Shown piece by piece: positions 15,400-23,968 of a stretch of 42,161 nucleotides of DNA (position 1 is the first letter of the stretch; every line of letters begins with the position of its first letter). The translations under genes were made by a program, and so were the position numbers. The stretch is from Candidatus Neomicrothrix sp. UBA2974 (GTDB lineage Bacteria > Actinomycetota > Acidimicrobiia > Acidimicrobiales > MedAcidi-G1). Location of the stretch: positions 1 through 42,161 of the forward strand of contig DEAU01000001.1 in assembly GCA_002348705.1 (NCBI GenBank), in the 5' to 3' direction. The notes under the pieces are model-generated. The model ran no database searches. It was not told the origin of the DNA and was given only the letters and a program-made list of their open reading frames with translations.

Positions 15400-16260
15400 T
15401 CAGTCGGCGCGAAGCTCGACGATCGTACTCCCAGCATGGACCTGCGTCGGCACCTGGACGCCACGCTTGACGAAAGCCAGCGCTACGAACGTGCCGTCGG
15501 ACTCTACGCCTAGGGCATCTTCGGGCTTGGCAACAACGCTTGTCAGTAGTCCAACCTCTGCCCCGCCGTCCGCAAGTGGGGCCCCCGCAGCCGGCACGGG
15601 GCCCGACCCGACAGCGCGGACAAGGCGAGTTGGTGTCCCTGCAGTTCGGCTGTCTACTCGCGCCACCAACTCCTGTCCGGTGTAACAGCCCTTGGTGAAG
15701 CTGGCCGACCGGTCAACAACCCCGGTGGCTCCCGGGATTGTCCCCTCGTCCATTTCGGAACCCATCGCTGGAATTCCTGCGGCGACTCGGCGGAAATCCC
15801 AATACGACTCCTCAACTTCACGCACGTTGTCGGGAATAGCGACTTCCGGGCCCAAAAGGTCTAGGCCGGTCAGGCCCGGCCAAGCCACGGGAAGCGCTAG
15901 ACCGCCATCAGGAGAACCCATTGAGTCCGGCTCAACATCAAAGACAGTTACCAGTTGCCAAGGAAGAGCAGAGACCTTGCAATCGGTCCGAAGCATGAAG
16001 CGACTAAGGCGGGCCACCACGGCTGCTCCCCACCCGCTATCGACATCTAGTAGATATTCCGCCTCATCAAGCCGGGACAGGCGCATCCAAGCTGCAACCT
16101 TGCCTGTGGGCTGGAGCGCAAAGGTCTCTGCCGCTTCCCCCAGGCCAAGTTCCTCGACGTCTTGACTTAGCTGACCCTGCAGATAGTTCTGGGAATCGGG
16201 CCCAGCGACCAGGACTACGTCTCGCGACCTTCGAACGGCAACCGGTGGAGAAACTGGCAT
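15400..16260 (-). CDS. ygfZ: YgfZ/GcvT-type folate-binding protein
   Basis: YgfZ proteins bind folate and help maintain certain iron-sulfur enzymes in the cytoplasm. The 286 residues have the GcvT-like fold, with YLQGQLSQDVEEL and LQPTGKVAAWMRL near the N-terminus and the family signature KGCYTGQELVAR at 190-201, including Cys192. The C-terminal barrel contains VALAFVKRG. The start is ATG 16260 with AAGGAG upstream, inside the end of trpE. It sits in the trp block between trpE and trpC, and I know of no direct role in tryptophan synthesis. Sharing of folate- or Fe-S-linked supply is speculation. Confidence 0.93.
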   Translation of the reverse strand: MPVSPPVAVRRSRDVVLVAGPDSQNYLQGQLSQDVEELGLGEAAETFALQPTGKVAAWMRLSRLDEAEYLLDVDSGWGAAVVARLSRFMLRTDCKVSALPWQLVTVFDVEPDSMGSPDGGLALPVAWPGLTGLDLLGPEVAIPDNVREVEESYWDFRRVAAGIPAMGSEMDEGTIPGATGVVDRSASFTKGCYTGQELVARVDSRTAGTPTRLVRAVGSGPVPAAGAPLADGGAEVGLLTSVVAKPEDALGVESDGTFVALAFVKRGVQVPTQVHAGSTIVELRAD

Positions 16261-16263
16261 CGA

Positions 16264-17805
16264 TCACTCCTTCCCCACAGCGCGTCGGGTAGCTGTCATC
16301 CGGCGAGCCGCCGGAATAGCGGATAAGAGGGCCCGAGCCTTATTCCGGCATTCCAAGTCCTCGAGTTCCGGGACGCTGTCAGCCACTATGCCCGCCCCAG
16401 CCTGAACTGAGGCAAGACCATCGGCCACCAGCATCGTGCGAATTGCGATCGCTGTGTCAATATTCCCCGAAAAGTCAAAGTAGCCAACCACGCCGGCGTA
16501 CGGCCCCCTCTTTACGGGTTCTAGAGCATCGATGATCTCCATCGCCCTCACTTTTGGAGCCCCCGAGACTGTTCCGGCGGGCAGAGTCGCTCGCAGCACA
16601 TCGATAGGTGTTCTGTCCTCTGCCAAATCTCCAGCCACCTGGCTGGTGAGGTGCATCACGTGGCTGTAACGCTCCAATACCATCATCTCCTCGACCTCTT
16701 CCGTGCCGAAGGCGACAACTCGGCCGATGTCATTTCGAGCTAGATCCACCAGCATCACGTGTTCTGCAATCTCCTTGGGATCCTCCATCAGTTCAGCAGC
16801 CATACGGCGATCTTCGCTCTCGCCCCGACCCCGACGTCGTGTACCTGCGATGGGGCGAGATGTGACCCGACCATCAAGCAATTGGACCATCGGTTCGGGC
16901 GAAGCACCGACTACAGACAAGTCCTTGTACTGAAGGAAATACATATAGGGACTGGGATTGATCTGCCGGAGCACCCGATAGACGTCGAACGGATCGGCAT
17001 CCAATTCGACGTCATACCGCTGCGAGAGGACTACCTGGAAGACCTCTCCGGCGAGGATGTGCTCGCGCGCCGCTTCGACGGCTAGGCCATATGCCTCTGA
17101 CCCCATTGTCGAGGTGACCTCGGGCAGCTCGTCGCTGAAATCGGGCGGCACCATAAGAGGCTCGTCGAGAGGGCGAGCGCCATCAGATGCCAGAGCATCA
17201 AGGCGAAGGAGGGCTTCGTCGTAGACCTCGTCCAACGCCGTCTCGTCAGCATCGACTGGGACGGCCACGTTCACCAGCAACACGGCCCTTTGTCGCCAGT
17301 GGTCAATGGCTACGAGGTCCCCGATTACTGACATCACGGCAACCGGAAGACTCAGGTCGTCTTCTGGAACGTTAGGCAGGTGCTCGACCTCCCGAACCAC
17401 GTCGTAGCCGAGATAGCCCATAAGTCCGCCATGCAAAGGCGGAAGGCCATCAATATCCGGCGATCGGTAATGGACCAACAGATCCTCTAAAGCGGCAAGG
17501 ATCCCGTCGTCGATCCGGATGCCATCCGGTAGATCTCCTTCGACAATCAGATCGTCATCCGTCAACGCGAGAGTCAGTGAAGGATTGCGGCCAATGAATG
17601 ACCAGCGACCCCACGACTCGTTGCGATCAACGCTCTCCAGCAAGAAGCCTTTGCCGTCACCAACGCATCTAGCGAAGAGCGAGACCGGAGTTGTCAAGTC
17701 AGCCAGAAGCTCCCGCCACACTGGCACCACGGAATGGTTCCGAGCCAACGCTCGGAATTCGGCGCGGTCGGGATTAATCACGGTCTCTAGTGAGGGGCTG
17801 GACAA
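16264..17805 (-). CDS. trpE: Anthranilate synthase component I
   Basis: TrpE makes anthranilate from chorismate with ammonia from TrpG, which is absent from this window. The 513 residues show the feedback site FLLESVDRNESWGRWSF and the chorismate-binding half: QRYDVELDADPFDVYR, SRPIAGTRRRGRGE, LARNDIGRV and LPAGTVSGAPKVRAM. The LLES motif suggests inhibition by tryptophan. The start is uncertain. TTG 17805 lies six bases after the hisI stop, and GTG 17781 is an alternative. Neither has a strong Shine-Dalgarno. It follows hisI so closely that the his and trp blocks appear to be one transcript. Confidence 0.96.
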   Translation of the reverse strand: MSSPSLETVINPDRAEFRALARNHSVVPVWRELLADLTTPVSLFARCVGDGKGFLLESVDRNESWGRWSFIGRNPSLTLALTDDDLIVEGDLPDGIRIDDGILAALEDLLVHYRSPDIDGLPPLHGGLMGYLGYDVVREVEHLPNVPEDDLSLPVAVMSVIGDLVAIDHWRQRAVLLVNVAVPVDADETALDEVYDEALLRLDALASDGARPLDEPLMVPPDFSDELPEVTSTMGSEAYGLAVEAAREHILAGEVFQVVLSQRYDVELDADPFDVYRVLRQINPSPYMYFLQYKDLSVVGASPEPMVQLLDGRVTSRPIAGTRRRGRGESEDRRMAAELMEDPKEIAEHVMLVDLARNDIGRVVAFGTEEVEEMMVLERYSHVMHLTSQVAGDLAEDRTPIDVLRATLPAGTVSGAPKVRAMEIIDALEPVKRGPYAGVVGYFDFSGNIDTAIAIRTMLVADGLASVQAGAGIVADSVPELEDLECRNKARALLSAIPAARRMTATRRAVGKE

Positions 17806-17810
17806 GTTGG

Positions 17811-18179
17811 TCAGACGCCGCCGGGTCCAAAGGCACGAAAGAAGCAGCTGTACTCACCGGTATGACAGGCCCCGCGACCCTCCTGTTGAACTACGAAAAG
17901 AAGGGAATCTCCATCGCAGTCGTAGTAGGCGCCGCGCACGTACTGGCGGTCGCCAGAAGTCTCGCCTTTGCACCAATATTCCTGTCTGCTCCGGCTCCAG
18001 AACCAAGTTCGTCCGGTTGCCATGGTCTTACGAAGCGAGTCAGCATTCATCCACGCCATCATCAGGACCCGACCGGTGCTCTCCTCCTGAACGATGGCGG
18101 GAACCAGTCCGTCATCGTTGAAGACAATCCGCTCAAGTTGTTCATCGGTTGCGGCAATAGGCGTCGTGGCAATACTCAT
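17811..18179 (-). CDS. hisI: Phosphoribosyl-AMP cyclohydrolase
   Basis: A zinc enzyme that opens the purine ring of PR-AMP in histidine synthesis. The 122 residues have MMAWMNADSLRKT, a TWFWSRSRQEYWCKGETSG signature and the metal cysteines Cys88 (YDCDGDSLL), Cys105 and Cys112 (ACHTGEYSC). It is a single-domain form, so HisE must be encoded elsewhere. The start is ATG 18179 with TAGGCT six bases upstream and no Shine-Dalgarno. It precedes trpE by six bases. Confidence 0.97.
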   Translation of the reverse strand: MSIATTPIAATDEQLERIVFNDDGLVPAIVQEESTGRVLMMAWMNADSLRKTMATGRTWFWSRSRQEYWCKGETSGDRQYVRGAYYDCDGDSLLFVVQQEGRGACHTGEYSCFFRAFGPGGV

Positions 18180-18185
18180 TGGCCC

Positions 18186-18191
18186 AGCCTA
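18186..18191 (-). promoter_or_regulatory. Predicted -10 of hisI-trpE (leaderless type)
   Basis: TAGGCT on the minus strand ends six bases before the hisI ATG, which lacks a Shine-Dalgarno. Confidence 0.45.
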
Positions 18192-18254
18192 CGGTCGGCG
18201 CGATTGGCCTACGGCACGAGATTCTCAGCAATGTAAGCCAAGCTGCAGAAGCTC

Positions 18255-18641
18255 CTAGAGGTAGAGGCCCGTACTACCTTCCTCGAGACGGCGGGCAGCT
18301 ACGGCATGGACGTCACGTTCCCGAAGAATGATGTAGTCGCGGCCCCGAACCTCGACCTCGTAGCGGTCCTCCGGATTGAACAAGACCTGATCTCCAATTT
18401 CCATAGCCCGCACGTTCGGTCCTGCAGCCACTACTTCGGCCCAAGCCAGACGCTTACCGACCTGAGCTGTAGCCGGAATGAGGATTCCGCCCGAGGACCT
18501 TCTCTCGCCTTCCTCAGTATCGGTCCGAACGAGGATGCGATCATTCAGCATCTTGATAGGCAGGCCCTCATGGTCCGAGGGGCCCGGCAGCGAACCATTG
18601 TCGACGGATAGTCCATCCGCTGTGGCTTTAGTGGTGCTCAC
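18255..18641 (-). CDS. GroES-family co-chaperonin, orphan copy
   Basis: A 128-residue GroES homologue. After a 28-residue acidic N-terminal extension (DGLSVDNGSLPGPSDHEGLP) the core follows the family: IKMLNDRILVR, a mobile loop that ends SGGILIPATA, VVAAGPNVRAMEIGDQVLFN and YIILRERDVHAV. The C-terminus adds ARRLEEGSTGLYL. No groEL is adjacent. The gene lies between hisF and hisI in the same direction but has its own TACCGT hexamer seven bases before GTG 18641, and gaps of 67 and 75 bases separate it from its neighbours. The extension and the divergent mobile loop (TEEGERRSSG) suggest a paralogue distinct from the main GroES, though I cannot see whether another copy exists. Confidence 0.88.
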   Translation of the reverse strand: MSTTKATADGLSVDNGSLPGPSDHEGLPIKMLNDRILVRTDTEEGERRSSGGILIPATAQVGKRLAWAEVVAAGPNVRAMEIGDQVLFNPEDRYEVEVRGRDYIILRERDVHAVAARRLEEGSTGLYL

Positions 18642-18648
18642 GGTGGGA

Positions 18649-18654
18649 ACGGTA
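18649..18654 (-). promoter_or_regulatory. Predicted -10 of the groES-like gene (leaderless type)
   Basis: TACCGT on the minus strand ends seven bases before the GTG start. No Shine-Dalgarno is present. The same hexamer precedes nth and the phosphatase-superfamily gene. Confidence 0.5.
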
Positions 18655-18708
18655 CAGCCGATGGTCTAAACAGCCTCGTGCAGAGCCAGCTAGGTGATGT
18701 GGACGGGC

Positions 18709-19479
18709 CTATATCGTCGGACGGACCGTCACCCCAGCGGCAGAGAGATGGGCCTTCGCAGTCGACACGGAGTATTCGCCAAAGTGAAAGATTGACGCTG
18801 CGAGGACTGCGTCCACACCCCCCTCCAATGCCCCCTCGACCAGGTGCTCTAGGCCACCCACTCCCCCACTGGCAATCAACGGCACAGTGGCCACCGGAGC
18901 GACCTTCTGAAGCATCTCTATGTCGAAACCGTCGCGAGTGCCGTCACGATCCATGGAAGTCAGCAAAATCTCCCCCGCGCCCTGGTCCACGACTTCAGCT
19001 ATCCACTCATCCAGATTTCGCCCGGTCGGAGTCCGACCACCATGGGTAAAGACCTCAAATCCGGTGGGCACTTCGCTACTGCGTCGTGCGTCGATAGCTA
19101 CGACCACACACTGGCTGCCAAACTCGTTGGCCAACTCTCCCACTAGAGCAGGCCAATTCACTGCCGCCGTGTTGACCGAGACCTTGTCGGCTCCTGCTCT
19201 GAGTATGCCCCGCGCATCATCTACCGAGCGGATCCCGCCGCCCACGGTGAAAGGAATAAAGACCTCCTCAGCGACACGGCGAACCATGTCCAGAGTGGTT
19301 CCTCTGGCGTCGGACGAGGCGGCGATGTCTAGGAATACCAGTTCATCAGCACCCTCAGCGTCATAGCGTGCCGCCAACTCCACCGGGTCGCCAGCGTCAC
19401 GCAATCCCACGAAGTTCACACCCTTGACCACCCGACCGTCTTCAACGTCGAGACAAGGAATGACCCGGACAGTTCTCAC
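18709..19479 (-). CDS. hisF: Imidazole glycerol phosphate synthase subunit HisF
   Basis: The cyclase barrel that uses ammonia from HisH to form imidazole glycerol phosphate and AICAR. The 256 residues have the catalytic Asp in VIPCLDVEDGRVVKGVNF, a second Asp in LLTSMDRDGTRDGFD, the phosphate sites TVGGGIRS and ASGGVGGLEHL, and VVVAIDARR. The start GTG 19479 is immediately adjacent to the hisA stop (TGA GTG) behind a run of six G that can serve as ribosome-binding site. Confidence 0.98.
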   Translation of the reverse strand: MRTVRVIPCLDVEDGRVVKGVNFVGLRDAGDPVELAARYDAEGADELVFLDIAASSDARGTTLDMVRRVAEEVFIPFTVGGGIRSVDDARGILRAGADKVSVNTAAVNWPALVGELANEFGSQCVVVAIDARRSSEVPTGFEVFTHGGRTPTGRNLDEWIAEVVDQGAGEILLTSMDRDGTRDGFDIEMLQKVAPVATVPLIASGGVGGLEHLVEGALEGGVDAVLAASIFHFGEYSVSTAKAHLSAAGVTVRPTI

Positions 19480-20223
19480 TCAGTTCCCCCCCGAAGCGAG
19501 TCGGCAGACTGTTTCGGCAAGATCAACTGTCCCCTCGTAGAGAGACCGACCGAGAATAACTCCCGCAAGCCTGCGGCCAGCCACGTCCAGCCCTGCGAGG
19601 TCATCGAGGTCGGCCGGCCGCCCAACTCCTCCAGAGGCGACTACGTCTACTTTGGTCATAGCGAGTGCTTTAGCGAGTCCGTCCAAATCGGGCCCCTCGA
19701 GGGTCCCGTCGCGTTCGATCTGGGTAATAACGAAGGCCTCTGTCCCTAAGTCCGAGTAGCGCACCAAAGTGTCGTCGATTCGAAGACCACTGCCCTCGGT
19801 CCAACCCCGCACGGCCAATTCGTCTTTACGCACATCGAGCCCCACGGCAACCGAGCCGTAATCGGCTATCGCCCCCACCAGGTCCGGTTCCTCGATCGCC
19901 GCAGTACCTAGCACCACCCGACTTACCCCAGCCCCGAAGAGAGCGCGCGCATCGTCCAAACTCCGGACTCCACCACCAGCCTGGACTGGCACATCTAGAG
20001 CCTGAGCGATCGCCGTCACCACGTCACGGTTGACCGGCTTACCACTCCGGGCCGCATCGAGATCTACCACGTGGACCCAGTCCGCACCTGCTTCCTGGAA
20101 TGCAAGCGCCTGAGCGACGGGATCGTCCCCATAGATGGTCTCTCGGTCGTAGTTTCCCTGCAGCAGGCGGACGCAATGACCAGCGCGCAGATCGATGGCT
20201 GGGAACAGGGCCGGAAAGCTCAT
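19480..20223 (-). CDS. hisA: ProFAR isomerase HisA
   Basis: HisA carries out an Amadori rearrangement of ProFAR in histidine synthesis. It is a 247-residue half-barrel-duplicated protein related to HisF: FPAIDLRAGHCVRLLQGNYD, VHVVDLDAARSGKPVN, VQAGGGVRSLDDA and VVASGGVGRPADL. The catalytic Asp residues are in AIDL and in ITQIERDGTLEGPD. Many actinobacteria use a bifunctional PriA, but here a separate trpF exists, so HisA may be monofunctional. ATG 20223 overlaps the hisH stop by four bases with AGGTCGGT upstream. A longer frame to 20328 is rejected. Confidence 0.95.
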   Translation of the reverse strand: MSFPALFPAIDLRAGHCVRLLQGNYDRETIYGDDPVAQALAFQEAGADWVHVVDLDAARSGKPVNRDVVTAIAQALDVPVQAGGGVRSLDDARALFGAGVSRVVLGTAAIEEPDLVGAIADYGSVAVGLDVRKDELAVRGWTEGSGLRIDDTLVRYSDLGTEAFVITQIERDGTLEGPDLDGLAKALAMTKVDVVASGGVGRPADLDDLAGLDVAGRRLAGVILGRSLYEGTVDLAETVCRLASGGN

Positions 20224-20909
20224 ACCGACCTCCGATCGCGTTGGCGTGCTTTGACAAGTGACACAAAATTCGCCAACACGGCCAAACCAACACTGCCGGA
20301 CTTCTCTGGATGAAACTGGCAAGCCCACAGGTCGCCAACAGCTTCTGCAGCACAGACCTCGGTCCCATACTGGCAGACGGCCACTGAAGACGCTCCGATT
20401 GGGGCGGCGTAACTATGCACAAAATAGGCCCACGAATCACCTTCAAGGCCTGCGAACATTGGGTGGTCTGGTGCCCAGGGTGGCAGCTCTAGCCGATTCC
20501 ATTGCATCTGGGGACGCTTAATGTCCCCACCGAGTAGACGAACCTCCCCGGGCAATACCGCCAGACCAGGTGTGCCTGGAGATTCGTCGCTGCCCTCGTG
20601 GAGCATCTGCAAGCCAACGCAGATACCGAGGAACGGCGGACCAACAGCCTTGGACGCCGCTGCGGCGGCCAAGGCTGCGGCAGAACGCAAGCCCGCATCC
20701 TCTAATGCCTCGATGCAGCGACCAAATGCTCCAACACCGGGCAGCACCAGTCCGTCCGCTCGGTCCACCAAATGTGGGTCATTAGTCAGTCGGGCATCTG
20801 CGCCCACCTTCTGGAGGGCTTTCTGGGCCGACCGGAGGTTGCCGATCCCATAGTCCAGAACAGCCAGCAACGGCACTGAAGTATTGCTGTCCCCGGAAAG
20901 CTCGGTCAC
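20220..20909 (-). CDS. hisH: Imidazole glycerol phosphate synthase subunit HisH
   Basis: A class I glutamine amidotransferase that feeds ammonia to HisF. The 229 residues include LDYGIGNLRSAQKAL, the oxyanion PGVGAFG, the nucleophile Cys97 in GICVGLQML, and His200/Glu202 in CQFHPEKSG. An Ala-rich helix at 77-88 (SAAALAAAAASK) is longer than usual. GTG 20909 overlaps the hisB stop by four bases and its stop overlaps hisA. Confidence 0.97.
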   Translation of the reverse strand: MTELSGDSNTSVPLLAVLDYGIGNLRSAQKALQKVGADARLTNDPHLVDRADGLVLPGVGAFGRCIEALEDAGLRSAAALAAAAASKAVGPPFLGICVGLQMLHEGSDESPGTPGLAVLPGEVRLLGGDIKRPQMQWNRLELPPWAPDHPMFAGLEGDSWAYFVHSYAAPIGASSVAVCQYGTEVCAAEAVGDLWACQFHPEKSGSVGLAVLANFVSLVKARQRDRRSV

Positions 20910-21502
20910 AGGTTGCCCTTCGTCGACGGGACTTCAGCTCCTTCGATCCGAACGGCGTCGCGAATGGAGCGGGCAACACCCTTAAATGAAGCCTCGATGA
21001 TGTGGTGAGTGTTTCGACCTCGCACCGACGTTAAGTGAAGAGTTAAACGCGCGGCCACCGTGAAGGCCCGCCAGAACTCCTCCAGCAGCTGGGGGTCAAA
21101 CGGCGGATCGCCTAGGATCTTCTCGCCGGGAAACTCGATTTCGTGGTGAAGATAGGGCCGGCCCGAGAGGTCAAGAGACACGTCCACCAGTGCCTCATCA
21201 AGGGGAACTCGCATTGAGGCGAAGCGGCGAACCCCTGCTTTGTCCCCGAGGGCGTCGGCAAAAGCCTCGCCCATCGTTATTCCCACATCTTCGACGGTGT
21301 GGTGAGCATCCACCTCGAGGTCGCCCCTGCAAGTGACTTCCAGACCCATGCCGCCATGACGCCCGAGTTGGTCCAACATGTGATCAAAAAATGGGATCCC
21401 GGTCGAGACTGAGACACCGCCAAACTCTGCGCGATCTAGATCGACTACGACGGCGACAACCGTCTCCTTGGTCGTGCGGTCTCGACGTCCAATTCGTGTC
21501 AT
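20906..21502 (-). CDS. hisB: Imidazoleglycerol-phosphate dehydratase
   Basis: A manganese enzyme that dehydrates IGP. The 198-residue protein is the monofunctional form without the histidinol phosphatase. It has GIPFFDHMLDQLGRHGG, the metal ligands DAHHTVEDVGI, RPYLHHEIEF and NTHHIIEASFKGVARS. The start is ATG 21502 behind GAAGGGGAT, one base after the hisC stop. A frame from 21532 adds ten residues that overlap hisC. Histidinol-phosphatase is not encoded in this window. Confidence 0.97.
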   Translation of the reverse strand: MTRIGRRDRTTKETVVAVVVDLDRAEFGGVSVSTGIPFFDHMLDQLGRHGGMGLEVTCRGDLEVDAHHTVEDVGITMGEAFADALGDKAGVRRFASMRVPLDEALVDVSLDLSGRPYLHHEIEFPGEKILGDPPFDPQLLEEFWRAFTVAARLTLHLTSVRGRNTHHIIEASFKGVARSIRDAVRIEGAEVPSTKGNL

Positions 21503-21503
21503 C

Positions 21504-22607
21504 TCAATCCCCTTCCGTGGGTGAGTTCTCATCGAGTGCCTCCCGGAGGGCTTCCAGAAAACAATTATTTTCGTCTGGCGTACCTACGGTCACTCGTAGA
21601 CAACCCTCGGTGCCAGACAGATCCGTGAAGTCGCGCACTAGCACCGATCGGTCTAGAAGCGCCTGCCAAACTTCGCTGCTTGGACGAGATTCTGTCCGAA
21701 ATAGTACGAAGTTGGCCTCCGAAGGCCAGGTGGTTACTGGTAGGCGAGCAAGCCCTGCGAGCAGGCGTTTACGCTCCGCTATCAAAATGGAGACACGCTC
21801 GGCCATGGCACCCGCGTGGCGAAGCGCAATGACTCCGATCTTCTGCTTCAAAGAGTCCAGATGGTATGGCAGGGCCACCCTGTCGAGATCCTCCACACAC
21901 CAAGCAGGAGCGAGCAGGTAGCCAAGTCGAACGCCAGCCATTGCCCATGTCTTGGAGAAAGTTCGACTCACCACTAGAGGCCGATCATCGGCAAGCAGTG
22001 AGATGGCGCTCTCTGTGGCGAACTGTCCATAGGCCTCGTCGACTACTACCAAGCCCCCATAACTGGCAGCGACATCGACTACCTCAGCGACCAAATCCAG
22101 TGGGTCGACTGTCCCGGTGGGATTGTTGGGTGAGCAGAGAACTACCAAATCGGGTCTCTTATCTTCTAACAGTCGGAGAGAGTTCTCTCGGATGAGTAAG
22201 TGATCCGCACCTCGTGGACAACGGACCAATCCCGTACCTGTAGTTGACGCGATCTGCGAGTACATGGCGTAGGTGGGGTCAAACACGGCCGTAGTACGGC
22301 CATAGCCCCCGTAGGCCAGATGGAGGCTCTGGAGAACCTCATTAGAACCATTGGCAGGAAAGACCGAGCCGGGGCCTAGTCCGTGTGCTTCACCTATGGC
22401 CTGGCGGAGTTCCTTCGCCAAGCGGTCGGGGTATCGGTGCCAGACTTGATTTTTCAGGGCAGAGGCCACTTCATTCACGAAGTCGTCAGGTGGAGGCAAG
22501 GGCGACTCGTTGGTGTTGAGCCGCACATCAACTTCAACCTGAGGCGAGTGATAGCCCGCCATTGCCACCACGCCAGCGCTCGGCAAGGGTCTTACGAAAC
22601 TAACCAC
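21504..22607 (-). CDS. hisC: Histidinol-phosphate aminotransferase
   Basis: A PLP fold-type I aminotransferase with 367 residues: LNTNESPLPPP, VFPANGSNEVLQ, LCSPNNPTGTVDP, VVVDEAYGQF, the PLP lysine in SRTFSKTWAMAGVRLGYL, and the C-terminal Arg in GCLRVTVGT. The start is GTG 22607, which overlaps the end of hisD by eight bases and sits five bases after GGGAGG, the best ribosome site in this operon. A longer frame to 22667 is rejected. Confidence 0.95.
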   Translation of the reverse strand: MVSFVRPLPSAGVVAMAGYHSPQVEVDVRLNTNESPLPPPDDFVNEVASALKNQVWHRYPDRLAKELRQAIGEAHGLGPGSVFPANGSNEVLQSLHLAYGGYGRTTAVFDPTYAMYSQIASTTGTGLVRCPRGADHLLIRENSLRLLEDKRPDLVVLCSPNNPTGTVDPLDLVAEVVDVAASYGGLVVVDEAYGQFATESAISLLADDRPLVVSRTFSKTWAMAGVRLGYLLAPAWCVEDLDRVALPYHLDSLKQKIGVIALRHAGAMAERVSILIAERKRLLAGLARLPVTTWPSEANFVLFRTESRPSSEVWQALLDRSVLVRDFTDLSGTEGCLRVTVGTPDENNCFLEALREALDENSPTEGD

Positions 22608-23895
22608 CGTTGCCTCCCTGTGTTCGAATTCGAACCGATGCAGCATGAGCATCCAATCCCTCAGCACCGGCTAGTGCAGACACGTGGGGTGCTAGACGCT
22701 CGAGTGCAGACCGGTCAGCGGAGACGATGTGAACCTCCTTCGTGAAATCGGCCACCGTCAGAGCACCTGAGAATCGGGCGGTACCTGCAGTAGGCAGCAC
22801 GTGGCTGGGGCCGGCCACATAGTCGCCAAGAACAGCGGGCGTCCAAGGGCCACAAAACACTGCGCCGGCGTGCCGGACACGGTCCGCAAAGTCTTCAGCG
22901 CCATCGACCATGAGTTGGAGGTGTTCAGGAGCGATGGCATCGGCCACAGCAAGGGCTTCCTCCGGTCCGTCGACGAGAACTGTCCACCCAGCCGAAGCCA
23001 GAGTGTCAGCGACATCATCTCGACGAGCAGACGCTTCCGCTATGCGGACAACGTCAGCTTCCACAGCGTCTGCAACCTCTTCGTCCCATGTCACGAGCCA
23101 TGCAAGGCCATCGGGACCATGTTCGGCTTGAACCACCACGTCGATGGCAGCAAAGGCCGAGGGCACCGTGTGGTCGGCTACAACGACCACTTCAGACGGG
23201 CCAGTGAAGGCCGAAGGGATGCCGACTAGACCGGCGACCTCGCGCTTGGCGAGCGCCACATAGACATTGCCAGGTCCTGCAATTACGTCGACTTTTGGAA
23301 CAGACTCAGTGCCGTAGGCCATTGCAGCAATGGCCTGAGCACCGCCAATGGCGAAAACGGAGTCAACGTCAGCTACCGCCGCTGCCGCCAAAGTCACGTC
23401 AGCGATTCGTCCAGTTGGGCCCGGCGGCACACACAGAACCACTTCGGCCACGCCTGCTACCCGAGCGGGAATAGCGGTCATCAGGACAGTCGAGGGGTAC
23501 GCGGCCCGTCCCCCGGGCGCGTAACAGCCGGCCCTCTCCACTGGCCGACTAGCGGACCTGACTACTAGACCCTTGTGCTCGGTTCGGCGTTCCGGCCGAA
23601 CCTGATCCTGATGGTGGTGGCGCACGTTGGCAGCGGAAAACTCCAACGCCGTCCGGATCTCGGGGTCGATTCGGCCAAGAGCGCCCGTTATCTCTTCTGG
23701 ATCTACTTGAATGCTCGGGGACTCCACACCGTCCAATCGCGAGGTTAAGTCACGTAGCGCGTCGTCACCGCGATCAACGACCTCAGCAATGATGCTCCGG
23801 ACCACCTCCATCGGGCCCTCTCCGGCCACTTCTCGACGCGGAAGGACTGCGCTGAGATCACCCGTAGATCCGCGTAAATCAAGACGACGAAGCAC
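22600..23895 (-). CDS. hisD: Histidinol dehydrogenase
   Basis: A zinc- and NAD-dependent enzyme that oxidises histidinol to histidine. The 431 residues match the family: CYAPGGRAAYPSTVLM, FAIGGAQAIAAMAYGT, DVIAGPGNVYVALAKR, the substrate/metal motif AFTGPSEVVVVAD, VQAEHGPDG, and the catalytic pair in IAPEHLQLM. GTG 23895 has no Shine-Dalgarno but TAGCGT lies six bases upstream, so it is likely the leaderless first gene of the his operon. The stop region is shared with the hisC start. Confidence 0.97.
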   Translation of the reverse strand: MLRRLDLRGSTGDLSAVLPRREVAGEGPMEVVRSIIAEVVDRGDDALRDLTSRLDGVESPSIQVDPEEITGALGRIDPEIRTALEFSAANVRHHHQDQVRPERRTEHKGLVVRSASRPVERAGCYAPGGRAAYPSTVLMTAIPARVAGVAEVVLCVPPGPTGRIADVTLAAAAVADVDSVFAIGGAQAIAAMAYGTESVPKVDVIAGPGNVYVALAKREVAGLVGIPSAFTGPSEVVVVADHTVPSAFAAIDVVVQAEHGPDGLAWLVTWDEEVADAVEADVVRIAEASARRDDVADTLASAGWTVLVDGPEEALAVADAIAPEHLQLMVDGAEDFADRVRHAGAVFCGPWTPAVLGDYVAGPSHVLPTAGTARFSGALTVADFTKEVHIVSADRSALERLAPHVSALAGAEGLDAHAASVRIRTQGGNGG

Positions 23896-23901
23896 CCCGT
23901 A

Positions 23902-23907
23902 ACGCTA
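23902..23907 (-). promoter_or_regulatory. Predicted -10 of the his operon (leaderless type)
   Basis: TAGCGT on the minus strand ends six bases before the hisD GTG start. No consensus -35 is seen. Confidence 0.5.
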
Positions 23908-23968
23908 CCGGTCGACACGGCTTGCCTCTGAGAAGATTTCAAGACCCCAACGCGGCCAGACTGGCGCG

